NCBI RefSeq assembly: GCF_037094495.1
Contig: NZ_CP146612.1
Coordinates: forward strand, 1,426,001 to 1,490,000
DNA length: 64,000 nt
Origin: Dehalogenimonas sp. W
Lineage (GTDB): Bacteria > Chloroflexota > Dehalococcoidia > Dehalococcoidales > Dehalococcoidaceae
Reading direction: 5' to 3'
In this document: piece after piece, positions 28,143-36,593 of the stretch
How positions within the stretch are numbered: the stretch's first letter is position 1
Layout: every line of letters begins with the position of its first letter
The notes under the pieces: generated by a model
Told to the model about the DNA's origin: nothing
The model's input: only the letters and a program-made list of their open reading frames with translations
The model's database searches: none
Position numbers and translations under genes: made by a program

Positions 28143-30578
28143 TTAGTTGATGGCACCGAGGGCAACGGCGAACAGCACCGCAGCCAGTACGATACTGAGG
28201 TTGATTACCACCAGTAACGTTATCCAGGTGCCGCTGGTGAGTCTTTTGATAACGGCCCTGACCATGGCCTCCTCAGCCTTGGAGAGGGCCTCATTGGCCG
28301 CCTCACGGGCAGAGGCAGCAACATCTGATGCCCGGGCGGATGACTCACGGGATGATTTTGCCGAATCTTCAGCAGCCCGTACTGCGGTATCGGCGGCAAT
28401 CCTAGCTGATGACTCAGCGTGTTCAGCCCGAGCGCCGGCTGCGTCTGCGGCTTTCTTGGCGGCAGCGGCGGTCATCTCCGCATCTTTGGCGGCCTGTTCC
28501 GACCGACCGGCGGCTTCGGCCGCCAATCTGGCGGCTTTTTCAATGGCCTCTTTGGCACCAGCTTCGGCCCGGGCGGCGGCATCAGCAGCTGATTTTGAAG
28601 CGACTTCAGCCCTAGCAGCGGCTTCGGCCGCCGAACGTATGGCTTCCTCAGCTGCGGTTTTGGCAGCTCTGGAAGACTCTTCTGCCGCCTGTCGGGCGAC
28701 GGTTTCTGCATGTTCGGCGGCCTTTCTGGCTGCTTGTTCTGCGCGAGTAGCCGCTTCGTCAGCTAATTTGCCTGCTGTTTCAATAGCTTCTTTAGCTCCG
28801 GCTTCCGCGCGGGCAGCGGCCTCGGAGGCTGAAGTGGAGGCCACTCCGGCTCGGGCTGAAGCTTCGGCGGCTGAGCGGATGGCTTCATCCGCGGCCTTTT
28901 TAGCCACCTGGGCGGCCTGTTCGGAAGCCTCAAGAGAGGCAGCCACGGCTGCTTCACTAGCCTGGCGTGCGGCGACTCCGGCCTCCTCGGCGTGTTTGAT
29001 GGCATCAGCGGCGGCACTTTCTGCCCTGGCGGTGGCCGTTTCAGTGGTTTGTTTGAAACTCTCCATCGCTTGTTGTGCCCGCTGGTCAACGGCTTCGGCT
29101 TTTTCTGATGCGGCTTCAGCAGCTTGACGGGCCAGGCGGGAAATCTCTGATGCCCTGGCAGCCGCATCTTCGGCAGATTTTTTTACCGCTTCGGCATGAG
29201 TGTTGGCGGATTCTACGGTGGCAGAGGTTAATTTGTCGGCGGCCTCCCCTGAGGTATCTATCAAGTTGTCAGCGGCGTTGTCAGCCAGTTCGGCGATACT
29301 CTTGACATCCGCCGCAACTTTGAAACCGTGCCGGGCTGCTTCTTTGGCGCCGTTGCCGGCCTCGTTAACGCCCGATGCGGCATCCCCGGTAATTTGGGTG
29401 GCGGCTTCAAGCGCGACGTCACCGGCGATATTAGCCAGTTCGCTGCGACGGGCGGTATCTTCTGCGGCACGGAAGGCCGCCGCTGCGGCTGATTTGGCAG
29501 CACGCCCAGCCTTAAGGGCATGAGTAACGGTCTCTCTATTAGGATTATTAGTCAAGGCCTTTGCAGCGCCGGAGGCATTTTCAACGGCGCTTTCAGCGTT
29601 CCGACCGGCGATCAGGGCCTCTTCTATGGATTTCTCCAGAGCTTCCCGAGTGGCCAAAGCGGTTAGTTCAGCCCGGGAGGCAGCCTCCTCGGCTGCGCGA
29701 GCAGCGGCTTGAGCGGATTCACGGGCCGCCATTTCAACGTCCTGAGCCTTGGCGGTAGCTTCTTCAGCAGCATATTTAGCGGCGCGGGCGGTTTTTTCCG
29801 CCTGAGATGCGGCTTCTTCCGCGCGGTGGGCGGCATCAGAAGCAATCTGAGTTGCCTGTTCAGCGGCGTCTTTAGCGGTATTGGAGGCCGATTCTGAACG
29901 GGCGGCGGCTTCTTCCGCCAAACGTTTTGCGGCCTCGGCGGATGCCAAAGCCCGGTCAGCGGCTTCCTTAGCCTTTATCATGGCTTCGGCGGCGGCTCTC
30001 TGGGCAGCCGAGGACGCGTTTTCCGCCTTGGTTGCCGCGGCTTCAGCCGCAGTTCGGGCACTTTCTGATGCTGCCTTGGCTTCTGCTGCCATTTTCTGGG
30101 CGGCCAAACCGGCGGCTTCAGCTCGTTTAGCGGCCTCGTCCGACACTTTAGCGGCGGCTTCTGCGGCTGTTTTAGCCGAGGCACCGGCTATTTCAGCCTT
30201 CTCGGCGGCTTCAGCAGCGGTTTTCTGGAAAACCTGAGCGGCCGCCGCGGCACCCTTTTTAGCTTCTTCTGCCTTGCTGACGGCATCGTCAGCGGCTTTT
30301 TTAGCCTCACCAGCGGCTTTTGCAGCTGACTCGGTTGCCTGTTGGGCAGCCTTTTCCCCGGCTTGGCGGGCTTCCACCGCCCTTTTTTCAGCTTCCTGAG
30401 CGGCTTGAGTAGCATTTCCGGCAGCTCCGGATGCCTGGGCAGCCGCGGCTTCAGCTTGACGGGCAGCCTGGATAGCCGCCCGGATATTGGCATCCATTTC
30501 ATCAAGTATTTGAGGCAACGGCTTGGTTAGAATCTGGGGTTCTTCGCCATGAGATTCGGAATCAATGTTGTCAGACAC
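28143..30578 (-). CDS. Giant alanine-rich repetitive coiled-coil protein with C-terminal membrane anchor
   Basis: An 811-residue protein starting at GTG 30578 (GGAGG at 30590-30586, seven bases away). After an acidic 25-residue N-terminus, about 750 residues are low-complexity Ala/Glu/Lys/Arg helix built from AAExAxRAExA-like blocks, and a single hydrophobic helix closes the protein (about 785-808, WITLLVVINLSIVLAAVLFAVALG). An 80-residue unit (240 bases) is repeated near the C-terminal end, starting AADEAIRSAAEA and AAEEAIRSAAEA. This predicts a long rigid rod, tail-anchored in the membrane. I recognise no family beyond generic apolipoprotein/LEA-like helices. It converges on ftsZ and has its own transcription unit; a scaffold or envelope role is only a guess. 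Confidence 0.85.
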   Translation of the reverse strand: MSDNIDSESHGEEPQILTKPLPQILDEMDANIRAAIQAARQAEAAAAQASGAAGNATQAAQEAEKRAVEARQAGEKAAQQATESAAKAAGEAKKAADDAVSKAEEAKKGAAAAAQVFQKTAAEAAEKAEIAGASAKTAAEAAAKVSDEAAKRAEAAGLAAQKMAAEAKAASESARTAAEAAATKAENASSAAQRAAAEAMIKAKEAADRALASAEAAKRLAEEAAARSESASNTAKDAAEQATQIASDAAHRAEEAASQAEKTARAAKYAAEEATAKAQDVEMAARESAQAAARAAEEAASRAELTALATREALEKSIEEALIAGRNAESAVENASGAAKALTNNPNRETVTHALKAGRAAKSAAAAAFRAAEDTARRSELANIAGDVALEAATQITGDAASGVNEAGNGAKEAARHGFKVAADVKSIAELADNAADNLIDTSGEAADKLTSATVESANTHAEAVKKSAEDAAARASEISRLARQAAEAASEKAEAVDQRAQQAMESFKQTTETATARAESAAADAIKHAEEAGVAARQASEAAVAASLEASEQAAQVAKKAADEAIRSAAEASARAGVASTSASEAAARAEAGAKEAIETAGKLADEAATRAEQAARKAAEHAETVARQAAEESSRAAKTAAEEAIRSAAEAAARAEVASKSAADAAARAEAGAKEAIEKAARLAAEAAGRSEQAAKDAEMTAAAAKKAADAAGARAEHAESSARIAADTAVRAAEDSAKSSRESSARASDVAASAREAANEALSKAEEAMVRAVIKRLTSGTWITLLVVINLSIVLAAVLFAVALGAIN

Positions 30579-30728
30579 CGCATTTCCTCCAGCCTATTAT
30601 TTAAAGCAACAGTGTAAGCTCCTAATTGAAGGAGCAAAAATCGCTTGTGAATAAATCTAATGCTTAGGGTGACGGGTGTCAACTTAAAATATTAGCTGTC
30701 GGATAGCAGAATCAACGTAGCAGGTCCG

Positions 30729-30758
30729 TTGGCGGCAGTTTAGCGGTTATGCTACTAT
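30729..30758 (+). promoter_or_regulatory. Possible promoter of hemW-lepA
   Basis: TTGGCG (30729-30734), 18-base spacer, TACTAT (30753-30758). A perfect TTGACA at 30758-30763 is also present but has no -10 at the right distance. Confidence 0.4.
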
Positions 30759-30780
30759 TGACATAAAAAAATAATGTTTA

Positions 30781-31911
30781 ATGACTGATATTTCGCTCTA
30801 TATTCATATTCCTTTCTGTGCTCGTCGCTGCGCCTACTGTTCGTTTACCTCCTTTACGGGTCGGAACCGGCAGATTCCCGAATATATTGAAGCTTTGGCC
30901 AGGGAAATAAGCCTGACCCGGCGACCACAGCGAAGTGTTGCGACTATATACTTCGGCGGCGGCACACCCAGTCTGATTCAGCCGGAAGATATTCAACGGC
31001 TGATTGCAGAAGTGAACCGGCATTATTGTATAACCGAGGGCGCTGAGATTACATTGGAAGCCAATCCCGGTACCGTGAACCCGGGGTATTTAAGGAATAT
31101 CCGGTTGGCCGGGGTTAACCGCTTGAGTCTGGGGGCACAAAGTCTGGACGACCGTGATTTGGGATCGCTTGGCCGAACACATTCACAATCGGACATTTAT
31201 ATGGCCATTGCAGATGCCCGTGGGGCGGGATTTGATAACATCAGTCTTGATTTCATATACGGTTTGTCTCGAAGCCGCCCTGATGGCTGGGAATTGATGC
31301 TGGGCCGAATTGCTGAGCTTTCCGTGGAGCATTTGTCTTTGTACGGCTTAACGGTGGAGGAAGGCACGCCGCTGGCGGCTGCGGTCAGGAGTGGTGAAGC
31401 TGCGGTCCCTGATCCTGATGCCGCGGCGGCGGAATATGAGCAGGCAACGGAAATGCTTAAAGTGGCCGGTTACCAGCAGTATGAGATTTCCAATTGGGCG
31501 CGGCCTGGACGTGAAAGCCGCCACAATCTGGTGTACTGGCGGCGCGGAGAATATCTGGGGCTGGGAGTGGGCGCCCATTCATTATTGGATAACCAGCGTT
31601 TGTCCAATACGGCTGACCTTGATGATTATCTGGCGGCTTTAAGCCACGGTTGGATGCCGTGCGTTACCGAAGATACGATTAATACGGAAACTGCGTTGGC
31701 TGAAGCGGTCATCCTGGGGTTACGGTTGAACCGCGGGGTCAGTGCGGATGACATTGCCAGCTGGTATAATATAGACTTATTCCATCGGTTTGAGACCGAA
31801 ATCAACGAACTGATTGGCCTTGGGTTAATGGATATCAGCGACGGGCGGCTGCGTCTGACCAGTCGTGGGCGATTGCTGGGCAATGAGGTTTTTCTGCGCT
31901 TTTTACCCTGA
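30781..31911 (+). CDS. hemW: Radical SAM heme chaperone HemW
   Basis: A 376-residue HemN/HemW-like radical SAM protein. The cluster motif is CARRCAYCSF (Cys13, Cys17, Cys20), and the residue after the third cysteine region is Phe-containing (CSF), which together with the downstream HNLVYWRRGEYLGLGVGAHS motif (HNxxYW) points to HemW, a heme carrier, not coproporphyrinogen dehydrogenase HemN. The C-terminal HemN_C domain is present (about 300-375). It starts at ATG 30781 with no clear ribosome binding site, and lepA follows after 21 bases. Confidence 0.9.
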   Translation: MTDISLYIHIPFCARRCAYCSFTSFTGRNRQIPEYIEALAREISLTRRPQRSVATIYFGGGTPSLIQPEDIQRLIAEVNRHYCITEGAEITLEANPGTVNPGYLRNIRLAGVNRLSLGAQSLDDRDLGSLGRTHSQSDIYMAIADARGAGFDNISLDFIYGLSRSRPDGWELMLGRIAELSVEHLSLYGLTVEEGTPLAAAVRSGEAAVPDPDAAAAEYEQATEMLKVAGYQQYEISNWARPGRESRHNLVYWRRGEYLGLGVGAHSLLDNQRLSNTADLDDYLAALSHGWMPCVTEDTINTETALAEAVILGLRLNRGVSADDIASWYNIDLFHRFETEINELIGLGLMDISDGRLRLTSRGRLLGNEVFLRFLP

Positions 31912-31932
31912 TTTTAAATATAAAGGAAACGT

Positions 31933-33756
31933 ATGCGACAAAGTCATATCCGGAATTTCTGCATTATCGCTCATATTGATCACGGGAAGTCAACTCTGGC
32001 TGACCGGTTGATTGAGAGTACTGGTGCGATGCGCCGAGAGGAAATGAGTGAGCAGGTCATGGACCGCATGGAACTGGAGCGAGAACGCGGGATAACCATT
32101 AAGGCCAAGGCTATCAGGTTGAATTATACAGCCGCGGATGGGAACAGTTACCTTTTGAACCTGATTGACACTCCCGGTCATGTTGATTTTTCGTATGAGG
32201 TTTCGCGCACTCTGGCTGCCTGCGAGGGAGCGGTACTGCTGGTTGACGTTACTCAGGGCATTCAGGCTCAGACCCTGGCTAATGTGTATCTGGCCATGGA
32301 ACACAATCTGGAAATCATTCCCACCTTGAATAAGGTGGACCTGCCCAGCGGAGAACCGGAACGGGTGATGGATGAAGTGGAAAGTGTTCTCGGTTTTAGC
32401 GAAGCAGAAACCCTCAGGATTTCCGGCAAGACCGGTGTAGGCGTCCCGGAACTGCTGGAAACCATAGTTAAACGGGTGCCGCCGCCCGGAGGCGACCCGA
32501 AAGCGCCCTTGAGGGCGTTGATTTTTGACTCCCATTACGACCAATATAAGGGCGTGATTGCCTATCTTAGAGTGGTGGACGGCCGGATTAAAACTGGTGA
32601 CCGGTTAAAATTAATGGGGCAGGGTACTACCCTTGAGGTGCTTGAGGTCGGGTATTTTAACCCCCGGGAGTGCCCGGTGTCCAGTCTTGAGGCCGGCGAG
32701 GTCGGATATATCGCGACCGGATTGAAAACGGTTGGTGATTGTTCGGTGGGTGATACCGTAACCTCTCTGGTCGAACCGGCACATGCAGCACTGGCGGCCT
32801 ATCGGCCAGCCAAACCGATGGTCTTTGCCGGGATTTATCCCACTCAGGCATCCGACTATCACGAACTGCGTGAAGCAATGGAAAGATTGAAGTTGAACGA
32901 TGCGTCGCTTTCCTACGAAATGGAAAACAGCCCCTTATTAGGGCATGGTTTTCGTTGCGGCTTTTTGGGTTTGCTGCACATGGATATTGTTTATGAGCGC
33001 CTGGAAAGAGAATTCGGTCTGTCGCTGGTGGTTACGGCACCGGCGGTCAGTTACTACATCACCCGAACCGACGGTGAAGTTATTACGGTGGTCAATCCAT
33101 CCGAATTGCCGGCCCCGGCGGATATCGCCAGGATGGAAGAGCCATGGGTGAAGATTCGAATTCTGGTGCCTTCCAACTATATCGGCACGGTGATGGAAAT
33201 GGAGAGAGAATTCGGTGGCATCCATCGCCATACTGAATTTTTGGGTCATGCCACCGGAACAGAAGGTACCCAGCGGGTACAGTTGGATTATGATATGCCG
33301 CTGCGATCTATGCTAACGTCATTCTACGATCAGTTGAAGAGCCGAACCAATGGATATGCTTCGCTGGACTATGAGTTTGACGGATATCGGGACGCCCGTC
33401 TGGTGAAGATTGACGTGTTGGTTAACAATCTGCTGGTGGACGCCTTTAGCCGCATCGTTCCGCCGGAGCAAGCCCAGGACGTTGGTAAATCCCTGGTACA
33501 CAAGTTGAAGGAAGTCATACCGCGGCAATTGTTCAATATTCCTATTCAGGCGGCAGTTGGCGGCCGGATTGTTGCCCGGGCTGATATCGCAGCGAAACGT
33601 AAAGATGTACTGGCGAAGTGTTACGGCGGCGATATTACGCGTAAGCGGAAGCTGCTGGAAAAACAGAAGGAAGGTAAAAAGAAAATGAAATCCATCGGGC
33701 AGGTGGAAGTGCCCAAGGAAGCCTTCTTTAGTGTGCTTAAGACTGACATCAAATAA
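31933..33756 (+). CDS. lepA: Elongation factor 4 (LepA)
   Basis: EF4 is a ribosome-associated GTPase that affects translation under stress and 30S assembly. The 607 residues show G1 AHIDHGKST, G2 RGITIKA, G3 DTPGHVD and G4 NKVDLP, then domains II, III and V and the LepA-specific C-terminal domain ending in YGGDITRKRKLLEKQKEGKKKMK. It starts at ATG 31933 after AAAGGA and shares an operon with hemW. Confidence 0.97.
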   Translation: MRQSHIRNFCIIAHIDHGKSTLADRLIESTGAMRREEMSEQVMDRMELERERGITIKAKAIRLNYTAADGNSYLLNLIDTPGHVDFSYEVSRTLAACEGAVLLVDVTQGIQAQTLANVYLAMEHNLEIIPTLNKVDLPSGEPERVMDEVESVLGFSEAETLRISGKTGVGVPELLETIVKRVPPPGGDPKAPLRALIFDSHYDQYKGVIAYLRVVDGRIKTGDRLKLMGQGTTLEVLEVGYFNPRECPVSSLEAGEVGYIATGLKTVGDCSVGDTVTSLVEPAHAALAAYRPAKPMVFAGIYPTQASDYHELREAMERLKLNDASLSYEMENSPLLGHGFRCGFLGLLHMDIVYERLEREFGLSLVVTAPAVSYYITRTDGEVITVVNPSELPAPADIARMEEPWVKIRILVPSNYIGTVMEMEREFGGIHRHTEFLGHATGTEGTQRVQLDYDMPLRSMLTSFYDQLKSRTNGYASLDYEFDGYRDARLVKIDVLVNNLLVDAFSRIVPPEQAQDVGKSLVHKLKEVIPRQLFNIPIQAAVGGRIVARADIAAKRKDVLAKCYGGDITRKRKLLEKQKEGKKKMKSIGQVEVPKEAFFSVLKTDIK

Positions 33757-33836
33757 TGTAATACACGCTTATTTCTGGAATGGTTTAAAATATGTTAATA
33801 TTTTGTATCCAAGAAAAAAAGGAGTCTGTTGAGTTA

Positions 33837-34538
33837 ATGAATCAGGCCAATAAACCTGTTTGCTACATCGTGGGAATCGGTCCAGGGGGGTCTTCCAAGT
33901 GGCTCACCCATGCCGCTGAAGAGGCGATTAAGGAATCCGATATCATTTTGGCCTGGGATTGGTCATTGAAGCCGGTTAAGGAACTGGCTAACGGGAAAGT
34001 GATTTTTTTCCAGGGAACCAAAGATTATCTGCAAAAGGAAAAAGAGGCCGCGGAGCGGGCGCTGCAGACCGGGGAGACCGTCGCAGTGTTGAGGGTCGGC
34101 GACCCTTGCGTGTCTTCCAGTTTGGCTCAGGTGCTGAGTGTTTTTAAAGATTTTGAAGTCCGAATTATTCCGTCGGCCGGTGCCGCACAGTTTGCCGCCG
34201 CTAAGGCACAGATCTGTTTGGATGAATCGGTACTGGTGTCCTTCCATGATGGTCGGGAAGAAGTTAAACAGCTTAAGCTGAAATTCCTGGTGGACAGTTT
34301 TAATATGGGGCGAAATCCCCTGATGCTGACCAACGAAACTCAGGTACCGCGGCAGACCGCTGAATATCTGGTTGAGCACGGTATACCGGCCACAACAACC
34401 ACTCTTATTTGCGAATACCTGACTATGGAAGACGAGCAGGTTTACGAGGTGACGCTGGGCGATGTGGTCAACAACGATTACCGGTTGACCTCGGTCATGG
34501 TGGTCAAAAACCCGGCACCGCATGAATGTTGCGTTTAA
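33837..34538 (+). CDS. Cobalt-precorrin-7 C5-methyltransferase-like protein (CbiE family)
   Basis: A 233-residue SAM-dependent tetrapyrrole methylase. The N-terminal VGIGPGG loop, RVGDPCVSS (usual SGDPxF) and the PSAGAAQFAAAK region fit the CbiE half of the corrin C5,15-methyltransferase; the CbiT half is not adjacent. I prefer ATG 33837 since family members begin just before the YIVGIGPG strand; an in-frame ATG at 33792 would add 15 odd residues. The SAM-loop Cys-Val-Ser-Ser is unusual. It precedes cobO by 21 bases, so corrinoid synthesis or remodelling is the context. A related tetrapyrrole methylase activity cannot be excluded. Confidence 0.78.
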   Translation: MNQANKPVCYIVGIGPGGSSKWLTHAAEEAIKESDIILAWDWSLKPVKELANGKVIFFQGTKDYLQKEKEAAERALQTGETVAVLRVGDPCVSSSLAQVLSVFKDFEVRIIPSAGAAQFAAAKAQICLDESVLVSFHDGREEVKQLKLKFLVDSFNMGRNPLMLTNETQVPRQTAEYLVEHGIPATTTTLICEYLTMEDEQVYEVTLGDVVNNDYRLTSVMVVKNPAPHECCV

Positions 34539-34559
34539 CTGTCGACGAATTAAATCTTC

Positions 34560-35120
34560 ATGGTTGAAAAAATTGAGACACCTATCGTTCGTGAACCACT
34601 AAAGCAGGGATTGGTTCAGGTTTTTACCGGCGGCGGCAAGGGTAAAACCTCCGCCGGCCTGGGGACCGTACTGCGGGCATCGGGACGCGGCCTCAGGGTC
34701 TATGTCATATACTTCATGAATACCAGCTATGATTCCGGGGAGCATGAAGTTCTTCATCAGTTGCCAGGCGTCAAGTGGGCTGCCTTTGGACCGGGACTGG
34801 TACGCCATCCGGAAAAACCGTCGTCTGAGATCAGGGAACGCGCCGGTCAGGCACTGAGGGAAGCCCGAAGGGCAATGCTGTCGGGTGATTTTGACGTCAT
34901 CGTCCTGGACGAGATTAATATTGTCACCGGCTGGGGCTGGTTGGATATCAAAGATGTGTTGCAACTGGTTAAAGATAAGCCTGAGCAGGTGGAACTGGTG
35001 ATGACGGGGCGCCTTGCGCCCCCGGAACTGATTGAAGTTGCCGATCTGGTGACCGAGATGGTGAAAATCAAGCACCCTTACGACCGCGGTATTCCGGCGC
35101 GCAAAGGGATTGAGTATTAG
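34560..35120 (+). CDS. cobO: Corrinoid adenosyltransferase (CobO/BtuR)
   Basis: ATP:cob(I)alamin adenosyltransferase that forms the Co-C bond of adenosylcobalamin. The 186 residues carry the P-loop GGGKGKTSAGLG (about 26-37, one of the few P-loops that binds ATP in reverse), the VIVLDEIN Walker B segment and the final VKIKHPYDRGIPARKGIEY, which is characteristic of CobO. It follows the CbiE-like gene closely. Confidence 0.95.
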   Translation: MVEKIETPIVREPLKQGLVQVFTGGGKGKTSAGLGTVLRASGRGLRVYVIYFMNTSYDSGEHEVLHQLPGVKWAAFGPGLVRHPEKPSSEIRERAGQALREARRAMLSGDFDVIVLDEINIVTGWGWLDIKDVLQLVKDKPEQVELVMTGRLAPPELIEVADLVTEMVKIKHPYDRGIPARKGIEY

Positions 35121-35238
35121 GCGGTTTTTGACTCTGGCGGTTACCCTCTTTTCCTGATTGACCAAATTCCGAACTGTCTGTTACTTATCGTAATCATTCC
35201 CTTTTTCTGCTACAATATATTCAATTTATTAAGGAGTT

Positions 35239-35868
35239 ATGATGTCACCGGAAAACAAGGAATCCACGAACGATTTGAATGAAATAAGAATTACCACTGG
35301 GTGCAGTGAGGAAGAGGCGTGCCCCAAGGTGAAACGCAAGCGCATTGCCAAACATGAAGATATGATTCTGACTATCCTCATTGAGATACCCAAAGGCAGC
35401 CGCAATAAGTATGAATATGATAAGGAACGCAAGGTCATCAAGTTTGACCGGATGCTGTTCTCGGCTGTCCATTATCCTTCGGATTATGGCTTTATCGTTG
35501 AAACCCTGGCGGGAGATTCCGATCCGCTGGACGCATTGGTTTTGGTATCGGAGCCGACCTTTCCGGGTTGTCTGATTGAAGCTAAGCCGGTTGGGCTTTT
35601 CCGCATGCGCGATGAAAAGGGTCCGGATGAAAAAATTCTGTGTGTGCCTATGGGGGATCCGCACTGGAATTTTATCAAGGAATTATCGGACGTGCCCGCG
35701 CATCTGCTGAAAGAAATAGAGCACTTTTTCAATATCTATAAGGAGCTGGAAAAGAAGAAGACCGGTGTTGATGGCTGGGAAGACAGAGAGTCCGCCATTA
35801 AAGCAGTGCTGGAATCTCAAAAGCGTTATCAGGATGATCTTAAGGAATTAGGCAACAGCCGAATTTAA
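35239..35868 (+). CDS. ppa: Inorganic pyrophosphatase (family I)
   Basis: Soluble PPase hydrolyses pyrophosphate and pulls biosynthetic reactions. The metal motif DSDPLDALV, the EIPKGSRNKYEYD substrate loop and HYPSDYGF are all present. At 209 residues it is longer than usual (about 175) owing to a charged N-terminal extension of about 40 residues (with Cys22 and Cys28) and a C-terminal helix. The start at ATG 35239 is fixed by AAGGAG at 35231-35236. Its stop overlaps the convergent GT4-like gene by four bases. Confidence 0.93.
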   Translation: MMSPENKESTNDLNEIRITTGCSEEEACPKVKRKRIAKHEDMILTILIEIPKGSRNKYEYDKERKVIKFDRMLFSAVHYPSDYGFIVETLAGDSDPLDALVLVSEPTFPGCLIEAKPVGLFRMRDEKGPDEKILCVPMGDPHWNFIKELSDVPAHLLKEIEHFFNIYKELEKKKTGVDGWEDRESAIKAVLESQKRYQDDLKELGNSRI

Positions 35869-36461
35869 AAATTTTCAGGTTGACCGTCGCCGCTCAGCAG
35901 TCTGGTATAGATTCCCACCAGTTGTTCGGCGGCGGTTTTTGTTGTTTTGGCATTATCAGCGTTCAAAATCATAAGGCGGTCCTTTGAGATTGCCATCCGG
36001 TCCAATTCCGCCAGTATTTCATCGTCTTCGGCTGTGACAACTGCCTCAAACATTTTCAAGGCATGTTCCGCTGACCAGCGGGTCATACCTTGCCGTGCGT
36101 CCTTGAGGATGTCAGGGCCGCTAACGGTCAGCACCATAGGCTTGAAACGAAGAAAGCGCCGATGGACGGCGGCCATAATGCCATAACTGCTCAGTCCGCA
36201 GGCATGAACAATGTCCGGTTTCAATGAGAGAATCAAGGGCGCGGCAAACAGGAAAGCCGCATAGGTGAGCGGATAATCTGCGCTGACGGGCAGATGGCGA
36301 TATTTAATTCCCGGGTGTAATGCCGTTCCGGGCATCGGGCGATGAGCACTGATAAAATTCACCATCCATCCCAGATTAACCAATTCACCCAGTTGGGCGG
36401 CCGTTGCTTGAGATGCGGCATCACCGAGGTATACCAAAATTTTCCGTGTCCTGTCAGTCAT
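35865..36461 (-). CDS. Minimal GT4-like glycosyltransferase (N-terminal domain only)
   Basis: A 198-residue protein that matches the N-terminal Rossmann domain of family GT4 (GT-B) glycosyltransferases: LVYLGDAASQATAAQLGELVNLG, the HPGIKYRHLPVSADYP segment, SLKPDIVHACGLSSYG and LTVSGPDI. The nucleotide-sugar-binding C-terminal domain with its E(x7)E motif is missing, yet the end (AAEQLVGIYTRLL) looks like the closing helix of a full GT4. It is thus either an internally deleted enzyme or an acceptor-binding subunit. No frameshift or leftover C-terminal domain is seen nearby. TATAGT ends six bases before the ATG, with no ribosome binding site. Confidence 0.7.
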   Translation of the reverse strand: MTDRTRKILVYLGDAASQATAAQLGELVNLGWMVNFISAHRPMPGTALHPGIKYRHLPVSADYPLTYAAFLFAAPLILSLKPDIVHACGLSSYGIMAAVHRRFLRFKPMVLTVSGPDILKDARQGMTRWSAEHALKMFEAVVTAEDDEILAELDRMAISKDRLMILNADNAKTTKTAAEQLVGIYTRLLSGDGQPENF

Positions 36462-36524
36462 GAGGTAACTATAGCCTAATTGACGACCCGCCGTAAATCC
36501 AAGAGGAACCTGAGTTTACGGCCA

Positions 36525-36552
36525 TTGACAGCGTATTAGGTTGTGTTAGAAT
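36525..36552 (+). promoter_or_regulatory. Promoter of the nucleotidylyltransferase-glmS operon
   Basis: Perfect TTGACA (36525-36530), 16-base spacer, TAGAAT (36547-36552), giving a leader of about 35 bases. Confidence 0.83.
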
Positions 36553-36593
36553 GACTTTGGTATTAACTTATGCTTGAGAGGCAATAAACTGCT

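Noticed and set aside
28147-29127. Long open frame on the plus strand opposite the coiled-coil gene
   Set aside because: The codon pattern is the complement of GCx/GAx-rich repeats; it has no ribosome binding site or recognisable domain, so it is a composition artefact.
30758-30786. TTGACA at 30758 as the -35 of hemW
   Set aside because: At 16-18 bases downstream there is no -10-like hexamer and the position would fall within the start of the coding region.
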